Assembly (NCBI GenBank): GCA_050732575.1
Contig: JBOHRF010000207.1
Coordinates: 1-8,930 of the forward strand
Length of the DNA stretch: 8,930 nucleotides
Direction of reading: 5' to 3'
Source: JBBDWZ01 sp050732575
Lineage (GTDB): Bacteria > Gemmatimonadota > Gemmatimonadetes > Longimicrobiales > RSA9
Shown: in pieces, positions 1-7,300 of the stretch
How the letters are laid out: every line of letters starts with the position of its first letter
Numbering within the stretch: position 1 is the first letter of the stretch
The notes under the pieces: generated by a model
Told to the model about the DNA's origin: nothing
The model's database searches: none
Seen by the model: only the letters and a program-made list of their open reading frames with translations
Position numbers and translations under genes: made by a program

Positions 1-350
1 CGGTGGCGCGGCGTGCGGACCAGGTGCAGTGGCAGGATCCAGCCTCGGGCTATGTACGGCGTAACATCTCGCCGGCGGGCGTAGCGCAGCCGATGCAGAT
101 CGTGGAGGTGAAGTTTCCGCCTGGAGAGCGGGTGGCATTTGAAACGGGCGGGCGCGCTGTGCGTGTGCATCAACAGGTCTGGATGTTGGACGGTGTCATG
201 GACATCACGCTGGGACAGGATCAACATCGCTTGCGCGCGGGTGATTGCCTGGCCATGCAGCTCGATCTTCCCATCATGTTCCACAACCCCACGCGCAAAG
301 CCGCGCGTTATGTGGTGGTGATTGCATCCGAACCCGTGACTCGACCATGA
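1..350 (+). CDS. XRE-type regulator, C-terminal cupin domain (5' partial)
   Basis: The frame is open from the left edge to the TGA at 348-350, so the gene probably starts outside the window. The GTG at 3 is an internal valine rather than a convincing start. The visible 115 or so residues form a small beta-rich domain of the cupin_2 type: a GYVRRN segment, then PMQIVEVKFPPGERVAFET, RVHQQVWMLDGVMDITLG, HRLRAGDCLAMQLD and a final beta strand RYVVVIAS. This pattern (the HQQVWMLDG strand followed by RAGDCLAM) is what I know from the C-terminal sensor half of helix-turn-helix/cupin transcriptional regulators, where the N-terminal HTH binds DNA and the cupin senses a small ligand. The HTH is not in the window, so the regulator assignment is inferred from family memory; a stand-alone cupin protein is the alternative. 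It overlaps the next gene by 4 bp (ATGA), implying one transcript and translational coupling. Confidence 0.75.
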   Translation, partial: VARRADQVQWQDPASGYVRRNISPAGVAQPMQIVEVKFPPGERVAFETGGRAVRVHQQVWMLDGVMDITLGQDQHRLRAGDCLAMQLDLPIMFHNPTRKAARYVVVIASEPVTRP

Positions 351-880
351 GCCCAAGCCATTGGACCGTGCGACGCGTGCATGCGCTGGGTGCAGACCAG
401 ATCGAGCAGCTGGCCGATGTGCTGATCGACTGCGTGGAAGGCGGTGCTTCCGTGAGCTTCATGCACCCGCTCACGCGCGAGCGTGCCGTTGCCTTCTGGC
501 GTCGGGTGGCGGAAGGAGTGGCGCGGGGCGAACGTGCGCTGATCGTTGCCGAAGACCAGGAGGGTGTGTGCGGCACGGTGCAGGTGTCGTACGACCTGCC
601 CGAGAATCAGCCGCACCGCGCGGACCTTGCCAAGATGTTGGTGCATCGCCGGGCCCGCCGTCAGGGATTGGGCGCGGCGTTGCTGCGGGCGGCCGAAGAC
701 GCGGCGCGCGAGAGTGGCAAGACGCTGCTGGTGCTGGATGCAGTCACGGGCGGCGATGCCGCGCGACTGTACGAGCGTCTGGGCTGGGTGCGGGTGGGTG
801 ATATTCCGGGCTATGCTTTGTTTCCGCGCGGTGGGCTATGCAGCACGACGGTTTTCTATCGTGATTTTGGGCGAATCTGA
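347..880 (+). CDS. GNAT family N-acetyltransferase
   Basis: This is a 177-residue protein, a normal size for a single-domain GNAT enzyme, which transfers an acetyl group from acetyl-CoA to an amine. The acetyl-CoA pyrophosphate-binding motif A is clear: strand AKMLVHRRA, then RRQGLGAALL (residues about 104-113) with the R-x-x-G-x-G/A signature, then a helix. Motif B follows with LLVLDAVTGGDAARLYERLGW, where the YERLGW ending is typical. The substrate cannot be read; antibiotic, amino acid and protein targets are all possible. I chose the ATG at 347 because it makes the 4-bp ATGA overlap with the upstream cupin gene and begins a sensible N-terminus (MSPSHWTVRR). An in-frame ATG at 245 would lie deep inside that gene and add 34 residues of out-of-frame cupin sequence. 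There is no clear Shine-Dalgarno sequence, consistent with coupling. The gene ends 20 bp before an inverted-repeat element. Confidence 0.9.
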   Translation: MSPSHWTVRRVHALGADQIEQLADVLIDCVEGGASVSFMHPLTRERAVAFWRRVAEGVARGERALIVAEDQEGVCGTVQVSYDLPENQPHRADLAKMLVHRRARRQGLGAALLRAAEDAARESGKTLLVLDAVTGGDAARLYERLGWVRVGDIPGYALFPRGGLCSTTVFYRDFGRI

Positions 881-899
881 GGGATTGGACGGGCGGACG

Positions 900-1052
900 G
901 CGGCGGACGACAGTTGCTTTTTGGACCTTTTGTCGGATTCAGCCATTAACCTGGCGCAAACAACATGGTCGGCCAGGGTTGGAGCGCAGCGCCTCGTAGC
1001 GTTGGTTCAGCGGGCCGATCCAAGTGACGGAAAAGCAACTGTCGTCCGCCGC
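900..1052. repeat. 153-bp element bounded by a perfect 22-bp inverted repeat
   Basis: Positions 900-921 (core GGCGGACGACAGTTGC then TTTT) are the exact reverse complement of 1031-1052 (AAAA then GCAACTGTCGTCCGCC). The arms are 22 bp without a mismatch and enclose 109 bp. Matching stops at 899/1053 and at 922/1030. I see no obvious target-site duplication outside the arms (left flank GGCGGACG, right flank TGCCTACG). The element fills nearly the whole gap between two convergent genes and ends 3 bp before the stop codon of the - strand kinase. The lack of a U-run outside either arm argues against a simple intrinsic terminator. It could be a MITE-like or palindromic intergenic repeat, a structured RNA that ends transcripts or protects their 3' ends, or a pair of inverted binding sites. 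The inverted repeat itself is certain; its nature is not. Confidence 0.85.
948..1004. other. Two small stem-loops inside the inverted-repeat element
   Basis: Inside the 22-bp arms, AACCTGGC (948-955) can pair with GCCAGGGTT (972-980) leaving a one-base bulge. CAGCGC (987-992) can pair with GCGTTG (999-1004) around a 6-base loop, with one G-U pair. With the outer arms this would give a three-way-junction fold. An alternative pairing of GGTCGGCC (967-974) with GGCCGATCC near 1013-1021 competes with the first stem. These were found by eye and no folding energy was computed. Confidence 0.4.
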
Positions 1053-1055
1053 TGC

Positions 1056-2771
1056 CTACGCCCCACCCCCGGCCTGCTGCATGTCCATCAATTCGGACTC
1101 CATGGTCTGCAGGTCGTGATCGACGATTGCACTTGACATGCGGGGCAGCTGCAGGCGGAACAAGCTGCCCACGTCTTCCTCGGATTCTACCGTGAGCATC
1201 CCGTTGAGAATGACGGCCAGGCGTTTGGAGATGGGGAGTCCCAAACCGGTGCCATCCTGCCGATCGCAGCCCAACTGAACGAACTCATCGAAGATCTTGT
1301 TCTGATCCACCTGGGCAATGCCGACGCCCTGATCGATGACCTGAATCTCCACGCCATCGCCGCCGGCCGGCTGCGAGATCACCTTGATGGGGCGGCCGCG
1401 ACCAAACTTTATCGCGTTGGACAGCAGGTTGAGCAGGATTTGACGGACGCGCCGTGGATCGGAGATGATCGTAATCGGGTCGCCTGCATGCTGGCAGCTG
1501 ACCGATGAGCCGTATTCATCGGCCATGGGCCGGATGGTGGCAAACATGTCTTCCACCAGCCTGGGGAAGGTGACCGGCTCGAGCTTCAGCTCGATCTTGC
1601 CGGCTTCAATCTTGGACAGGTCGAGCAGATCATTGACCAGCTCGATCAGGTGAGTTGCTGCGCGGTTGGTGCGTTCGACCATCCTGGACTGGGCCTCGTT
1701 CAGCGTGCCGTTGATCTGGTCGAGTAGCAGCGAACTGTAACCGAGGATGGCATTAATGGGCGTGCGCAGCTCGTGACTCATGGAAGCGTAGAAGCGGCTG
1801 CGCGCGGAGAGCGCCTTTTCCAGGTCCCGGGTGCGGTCGTTCAGTTCCTGGTTGAGAGCTTCCAGTTTGGCCGAGGCGCGCGCCAGCTCGACCGTGCGAT
1901 TGCGCAGTGCTATTTCACTTCGACGCCGCTCGGAGACGTCGCGTCCAATTATGGTGAATACCGGACCATCGGCCACGACCAGTCGCGAAACGGAAGCCTC
2001 GAGCGGGAACGCTTCACTATTCTTGCGCATTCCGGCCAGCAGATCACCCTCGCCGGCGCCGGCCCATTGGATGGTGCCGTTGCCCTGGCTCTGGACTAGC
2101 GTCTCCAGCCGTTGCGCAAAGTCAGGACGCGAGTCCGGGTGCAGCAATGTGTCGATGGCCTGGCCCTGCATGCTGCCGGCCGCGTAGCCGAAGATGCGTT
2201 CCGCGCCCGAATTGAAGGTAGCAATCATGAGGTCGGTGCCGAACGTGATGATCGCTTCGTCCACGTGGCGCACGATTTCGGCAATACGGGTTTCCGACTG
2301 GCGCAGCTCGTCATGATGTTTGAGCTCCAGCTCGCGGCGCTGGGCCTGACGAAGCTGTTCCTGCTGCCGCTGCAGCTTGTCCTGCATCAACCACAGATCG
2401 ACGAAGACCGCGACCTTCGAGCGCAGCATCTCCGGCTGAAAGGGTTTTGATATGTAATCCACGGCACCCACCGAGTAGCCGCGATGCACGAACTCCTGTT
2501 CCTTGCTGATGGCCGTCATGAAAATGATGGGCGTGTGTCGCGTCTTTTCACGCGACTTGATGATCTCGGCCAACTCGAATCCGTTCATGCGCGGCATTTG
2601 CACGTCGAGCAGAATCACTGCGAAGTCGGCGCGTAAGAGTTGAAAGAGAGCCTCCTCGCCACTGGCCGCGCGCACCATCTGCTGGTGGAGCGGCTCGAGC
2701 GTCGCTTCCAGGGCCAACAGGTTTTCGGGCCGGTCGTCGACCAGCAGAATCCTGGCTACACTTGCATCCAT
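1056..2771 (-). CDS. Response regulator-PAS hybrid sensor histidine kinase (REC-PAS-HisKA-HATPase)
   Basis: This is a 571-residue cytoplasmic protein with no membrane segment. An N-terminal receiver domain (about 5-125) carries acidic residues D12 and D13, phospho-acceptor D56 (LLDVQMP), switch T86 and K109 (SKPF). A Gln/Arg-rich coiled coil follows (about 128-160), then a PAS domain (about 160-283, ending FTIIGRDVSERR) and a second coiled coil. The HisKA domain has H333 in SMSHELRTP. The HATPase domain has an N box (LLNLLSNAIKF, about 446-456), a G1 box (DQGVGI, about 480) and a G2 box (GTGLGL, 507-512). All catalytic residues are present, so it should be an active kinase whose own receiver may take phosphate from a partner. 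I chose ATG 2771 over ATG 2834 because GGAAGGGG lies 7 bases upstream and the receiver starts directly after it (MDASVARILLVDD). It overlaps cheB by 16 bp and is the last gene of the operon. Confidence 0.92.
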   Translation of the reverse strand: MDASVARILLVDDRPENLLALEATLEPLHQQMVRAASGEEALFQLLRADFAVILLDVQMPRMNGFELAEIIKSREKTRHTPIIFMTAISKEQEFVHRGYSVGAVDYISKPFQPEMLRSKVAVFVDLWLMQDKLQRQQEQLRQAQRRELELKHHDELRQSETRIAEIVRHVDEAIITFGTDLMIATFNSGAERIFGYAAGSMQGQAIDTLLHPDSRPDFAQRLETLVQSQGNGTIQWAGAGEGDLLAGMRKNSEAFPLEASVSRLVVADGPVFTIIGRDVSERRRSEIALRNRTVELARASAKLEALNQELNDRTRDLEKALSARSRFYASMSHELRTPINAILGYSSLLLDQINGTLNEAQSRMVERTNRAATHLIELVNDLLDLSKIEAGKIELKLEPVTFPRLVEDMFATIRPMADEYGSSVSCQHAGDPITIISDPRRVRQILLNLLSNAIKFGRGRPIKVISQPAGGDGVEIQVIDQGVGIAQVDQNKIFDEFVQLGCDRQDGTGLGLPISKRLAVILNGMLTVESEEDVGSLFRLQLPRMSSAIVDHDLQTMESELMDMQQAGGGA

Positions 2772-3334
2772 CGCGACGCCCCTTCCAACATGCGGGTGAG
2801 GTATGGCGCCATGGCCTCGAGCGGCAGCACACACGCTCCCGGCACGGCCTCCAGAGCGCCCTGCGGCATGATCGCCATTTCCGCACCGGTCGGATCCTGC
2901 ACGATGACATGCCCGCCCCGGTCGACAATGCGGCGCAATCCGCGCGCGCCATCACGGCTGGCGCCCGTGAGCACGATGCCAATGACGGCCGTAGCCAGTT
3001 GGTCGGCCGCCGACTCGAACAACACGTCGATGGACGGCCGGCTGAAGTTCACGGGCGCATCCACCGAGAGCGCGAAATGATCGGCGTCCACGAGCGTGTG
3101 GTAATCAGGCGGCGCCACGTACACGCACCCTTTTTCGTACCGCATCTTGTCCTCTATGTCACGCAGTTTCAGCCGGCTGCAATCCTGTAACACGGACGTG
3201 AGTTCCTTCGAATCGCGCGACCGGTGCTGGACGAGTACGATGGGAACCGGAAATTCTTCGGGCAGTCCGGTCAACAGAGTACACACAGCATCCAATCCTC
3301 CCGCGGAAGCGCCGATCGCAATCAATCGGTGCAT
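2756..3334 (-). CDS. cheB: Stand-alone CheB-type methylesterase domain
   Basis: This 192-residue protein corresponds only to the C-terminal catalytic domain of CheB, which hydrolyses glutamyl methyl esters (and deamidates glutamines) on chemoreceptors. The Ser-His-Asp triad is visible: S10 in IGASAGG, H37 in VLVQHRS, and D128 in LTGASRDGARGL. Other family features are VYVAPPDYH and the DPTGAEMAIMPQGAL segment. The N-terminal receiver that normally restrains CheB is absent, so control must come from elsewhere; the adjacent gene begins with a receiver domain and could supply it in trans (inference). The ATG at 3334 is the only reasonable start, because an in-frame TGA lies just upstream. It starts 22 bp after the cheR stop, and its last 16 bp overlap the start of the REC-PAS kinase. 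Its true substrate need not be a chemoreceptor, as none is present in the window. Confidence 0.92.
   Translation of the reverse strand: MHRLIAIGASAGGLDAVCTLLTGLPEEFPVPIVLVQHRSRDSKELTSVLQDCSRLKLRDIEDKMRYEKGCVYVAPPDYHTLVDADHFALSVDAPVNFSRPSIDVLFESAADQLATAVIGIVLTGASRDGARGLRRIVDRGGHVIVQDPTGAEMAIMPQGALEAVPGACVLPLEAMAPYLTRMLEGASRWMQV
2777..2784 (-). promoter_or_regulatory. Shine-Dalgarno sequence of the REC-PAS kinase
   Basis: On the - strand, GGAAGGGG lies about 7 bases upstream of the ATG at 2771, inside the cheB coding sequence. It is a strong purine-rich ribosome site and is the main reason for preferring this start over the upstream in-frame ATG at 2834. It is clearer than any site seen before the other genes of this operon. 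Confidence 0.7.
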
Positions 3335-3356
3335 GCGTGAGACCGATTCAGGTCAC

Positions 3357-4232
3357 TCACGCGATCCTCCGATAAATCTTCTCGCGATGGTCGATGGCCT
3401 GATAGCTCCTTTCGTGTTTCGTGAAGCGCAGGGATTCTTTGCTGCCCACCGCCAGAAAGCCGTAGACCGGCAGGCTCTCATAGAACAGCTGATGCACCCG
3501 GTTCTGCAGGTCACGATCGAAGTAGATCATCACATTCCGGCAGACAATCACGTTGAATTCGGCAAACGATCGGTCTGTGACCAGGTTGTGCTGTGAGAAC
3601 ACGACATTGCGGCGCAGCGCCGGACTGAACAGCGCGTTACCGTACTTGGCGGTGTAGTATTCAGAAAACGAGTTGGTGCCGCCCGCCTTCAGATAGTTCT
3701 GTGTGTATTCCTGCATGCGATCCACCGGGTAGATGCCCGCACGCGCGCACTGCAGCGTCACATCATTGATATCCGTGGCGTAGAGCCGCGACCGGTCATA
3801 GAGGCCTTCCTCTTCCAGCAGGATGGCCATGGAATAGACTTCCTCGCCGGTGGAACAGCCGGCATGCCAGAACCGGATGAAAGGGTAAGTGCGCAGCACG
3901 GGCACTACCTGCTCTCGAAAAGCAGAGTAGAAGCCCGGATCGCGAAAGATGGCGGATACCGTGACCGAGAAATCCACCAGCAGCCGTTCCATGGCAGCCG
4001 GGTCGTGCAATACCCGGTTCTGCAGCGCACTAATGGTGTTGAGCCCTTCTGATTCGATACGCTTCCACAGCCTGCGTTTGAGCGAAGAGTAGGCATACGA
4101 TCGGAAATCGAAGCCGTACTGCCGAAGGATTCCAGCGAGCAGCAGGTCGATTTCAATGCGCTCCAGATCGCGCTCGTACGTGTCCGGCGTGTCGGCCAGG
4201 GTGACGCGAAACGAGTTCACCGATACAACCAT
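3357..4232 (-). CDS. cheR: CheR-type SAM-dependent glutamate methyltransferase
   Basis: This 291-residue protein matches the usual CheR length. CheR transfers methyl groups from S-adenosylmethionine to receptor glutamates. The N-terminal helical domain (about 20-100) ends in the FRDP signature (96-99). The Rossmann domain follows, with the SAM-binding loop HAGCSTGEEVYSMA (about 123-136), the acidic strand end LYATDIN (D154) and the late motif VIVCRNVMIYFDR. There are no TPR repeats. Start choice: ATG 4232 gives MVVSVNSF and overlaps the ancestral kinase frame (TGA 4217-4219) by 16 bp. GTG 4220 is an alternative with a 4-bp GTGA overlap. ATG 4307 would add 25 residues that are only out-of-frame receiver-domain sequence. 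No good Shine-Dalgarno sequence is visible, so translation probably depends on coupling to the upstream kinase, whose reading frame now carries an early TAG. Confidence 0.92.
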   Translation of the reverse strand: MVVSVNSFRVTLADTPDTYERDLERIEIDLLLAGILRQYGFDFRSYAYSSLKRRLWKRIESEGLNTISALQNRVLHDPAAMERLLVDFSVTVSAIFRDPGFYSAFREQVVPVLRTYPFIRFWHAGCSTGEEVYSMAILLEEEGLYDRSRLYATDINDVTLQCARAGIYPVDRMQEYTQNYLKAGGTNSFSEYYTAKYGNALFSPALRRNVVFSQHNLVTDRSFAEFNVIVCRNVMIYFDRDLQNRVHQLFYESLPVYGFLAVGSKESLRFTKHERSYQAIDHREKIYRRIA

Positions 4233-4300
4233 ACGCGCATGAGGGATAGTAGCTGGTCGCTGTCCACGGGCTTGGTGATGTAGTCCGAGGCACCGGCCTA
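4217..4300 (-). pseudogene. Orphaned C-terminal tail of REC3 after an in-frame TAG
   Basis: Reading in the kinase frame past the TAG at 4298-4300 gives AGASDYITKP followed by VDSDQLLSLMRVWLYR and a TGA at 4217-4219. This is exactly the beta5/alpha5 end of a receiver domain, including the conserved lysine (K1547 in the continued numbering) and its proline. The residue normally found at the TAG position in such receivers (CIEAGASDY) is Glu; GAG to TAG is a single base change (C to A at 4300 on the + strand). With readthrough or correction the protein would be 1564 residues from the TTG at 8911 and would overlap the cheR start by 16 bp. Confidence 0.85.
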
Positions 4301-7300
4301 GATGCATTTCTCGCGGTCGCCTTTCATGGCCTTGGCCGTGAGTGCCAGGATGGGCAAACTTCGATAGCCATCCAGCTCCCGAATGGCCCGCGTAGTGGCG
4401 TAGCCGTCCAGTTCCGGCATCATCACATCCATCAGAGCCAGGTCGATGGTCAAATTGGCCTTCAACATTTCCAGCGCTTGCTTGCCATTCACCGCAAATG
4501 AGATCTGCATGCCGTGCCCCTCGAGCAAGCTGGCCAGAGCGTAAATGTTGCGCGCGTCGTCATCGACAATCAGCACATGCCGGCCCGCAAAGACCGCGTC
4601 CGAGCCGTGCAACTGCTCGAGCATGCGTCGCTTTTGCTCAGGCAGTTGCGCCTCTACCCTATGCAGGAACAGCGCCGTCTCATCGAGCAGCCGCTCGGGT
4701 GAGCGCACGTCCTTAATGATGATGGTTTCCGCGTACCGCTTGAGCCGGGTTTCCTCGATCTGGGTCAGCTGCTTGCCGGTGTAGATGATGACGGGCAGCG
4801 TCTGCTTGGCTGGATCTGCCTTGATGGTCTCCAGGAGGTTGAAGCCGCTCGTATCCTTCAGTCCCAGGTCCAGGACCATACAGTCGAACTGCTGCTGTGA
4901 CAGCTGCTGCAACGCCTCGTCCGCCGTGCCCACGGCCGTGATCTCGACATCTTCCTCGCCGATCAGCTCCACAATGCTACGCCGCTGCACCTCATCGTCT
5001 TCTACGACCAGCAGGCTCTTCACGGACTTGGCGATAAAGCTGCCGATGCGGTCGAGGGCTTCCTCCAGCGCTTCTTTGCTGACGGGTTTCTCCAGGTATG
5101 AGATGGCGCCCAGCCGAAGGCCTTGATGGCGGCTGTCCATTCCGGATACGATGTGTACGGGAATGTGGCGGGTGGCTGGATGGTGCTTGAGCCGCTCGAG
5201 TACGGTCCAGCCATCGATGCCAGGCAGATCGATGTCGAGCGTAATAGCGTCCGGCTTGAAGTCGTGCGCCATGCGCAGCCCGCTCTCGCCTTCCAGCGCC
5301 ACCAGCGTCTTGAAGCGCTTGTCGCGCGCCAGGTCCAGGAGGATTCTGGCAAAACTCCGGTCATTCTCAATGACCAGCAGCACACGGTCACCGGGCTCAA
5401 TCGATTCCCGATCGTCGGTCAATGGATTGGGCGTTGGTCCCTGCGCAATCACGCCGCTCGCAACCGTGCCGGTCACGCCCGCCCATTCCGAACGGCGCAC
5501 TCCCATTTGCTCAACTCGGCGTCGCCAGTCCGGGCCCGCCAGGTCAATGCCGGGCTCCGCGTCGGAAACCGGCTCATAGTTGAGGGGCAGGAACAAGGTG
5601 AACGTGCTGCCCTGCCCCGGCTCGCTGACCACGCGAATCTCACCGCCCAGGAGACGCGCCATCTCACGGCTGATGGAAAGACCGAGACCCGTGCCCTCGT
5701 AACGACGACTGGTCGTACCATCGACCTGTTGGAATGCTTCAAAGATCAAGCGCTGCTTGTCCGCAGGAATGCCAATGCCGCTGTCCACCACGGAGAAACC
5801 AAGCACGAGCTCCGCGTTGTCCAGAATCGGATTGGCGAAGCGCCGGCGAGGCGCCTTATCGATGCGCAGGGACACGCCGCCCGTATCGGTGAACTTGAAC
5901 GCGTTCGACAGCAGGTTCTTGAGGATCTGCTGCAAGCGCTGGAAGTCCGTGTGCATCTCGGTCGGAACATCCGGCGCGACGACCAAGGCGAAGCTCAGGT
6001 TTTTCTCCTGCGCTACGGGCTGGAAACTGCGCTGGCAGAAATCCACCAATTCGCGCACGGGGAAAGTCGTGCCGTGCACATCCATCCGGCCCGCTTCCAC
6101 CTTCGTGAGGTCGAGAATGTCATTGATCAGGGCCAGCAGATCCGTGCCCGATGAAAGAATGGTTTGCGCAAATTCGACCTGCTTGTCGGTGAGATTGCCT
6201 TCTGGATTGTTGGATAGCTGTTTGGCCAGGATCAACAGACTGTTCAGCGGCGTGCGCAGCTCGTGGGACATGTTGGCCAGGAACTCCGACTTGTACTTCG
6301 AGGAGAGCGAAAGCTGAGCAGCCTTCTCCTCCAACGCCTGGCGCGCCTGCTCGACTTCCATGTTCTTCGTTTCAACCTTGCGATTCTGTTCGGCCAGCAG
6401 CGCCGCCTTTTCTTCCAGCTCCTCGTTGACCTGCTGCAGCTCTTCCTGCTGCTCCTTGAGCAATTCTTCAGAGGTCTTGAGCGTGCGCGCCTGCGTTTCC
6501 AGCTCCGAGTTGGAGCGGCGCAGCTCTTCTTGCTGCCGCTTGAGCTCTTCCGATTGCGCCTGCAGTTCGCCCGTGAGCGCCTGCGACTGCTCCAGCAGCT
6601 CTTCCGTCCGCATGTTGGCAGCGATCATGTTGAGCACAACGCCCACGCTCTCACCCAGTTGATCCAGGAAGAGTTGATGGATCTGGCTGAAGGGCAGGAA
6701 CGATGCCAGCTCGATCACCGCTTTGGTGCGGCCTTCGAACAGGATAGGCAGCACGATAATATTGCGGGGCGGCGCTTCCCCGAGGCCCGACGTGATGCGC
6801 ACGTAATCATCGGGAACGTTGGTGAGCAGGATGGGCGACTTCTCGAGTGCCGCTTGCCCAACCAACGCCTCCCCCAGTTGGAACCGGTTGGCCAGGTGCT
6901 TGCGCTCCTTGTACGCGTAGCTGGCAATCAGCCGGAGCACGGATGCCTGCTCTTCATTGTCCATGATGAAGAAGGCGCCATAGTGTGCGGAGACCAGCGG
7001 TGTCAGCTCGGACATGATCAGCCGCGACACGGTCTCCAGGTCCTTCTGTCCCTGCATCATGCGGCTGAACTTGGCCAGGTTGGTCTTGAGCCAGTCCTGT
7101 TCCTGGTTGCGTTCGGTCGTGACCTTCAAGTTGGAGATCATCTGGTTGAGGTTGGTCTTCAGCTCGTCGACTTCCCCCCGGGCGTTCACCGTGATGGTGC
7201 GGGTCAGATCACCCTTGGTAACGGCGGTGGCCACATCGGCAATGGCGCGCACCTGCACGGTCAGGTTGTTGGCCAGCTGATTCACGTTGTCCACCAGCCC

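Noticed and set aside
900..1052. Simple bidirectional intrinsic terminator.
   Set aside because: The arms are separated by 109 bases and no U-run follows either arm on the outside; the T-runs lie on the loop side. A role in transcript ends is possible but not by the standard hairpin-U-tract design.
546..1136. A + strand frame running from inside the GNAT gene across the inverted-repeat element.
   Set aside because: It begins out of frame within the acetyltransferase, its product is Arg/Cys-rich, and it runs into the end of the convergent kinase gene. The element appears non-coding.
2772..2834. Upstream ATG 2834 as the start of the REC-PAS kinase.
   Set aside because: The extra 21 residues are out-of-frame cheB sequence, whereas ATG 2771 has a strong ribosome site and begins right at the receiver domain.
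5123..6154. A 343-codon + strand frame opposite the HATPase and REC1 region.
   Set aside because: It is antisense to conserved catalytic motifs, has no recognisable domain and no ribosome site.
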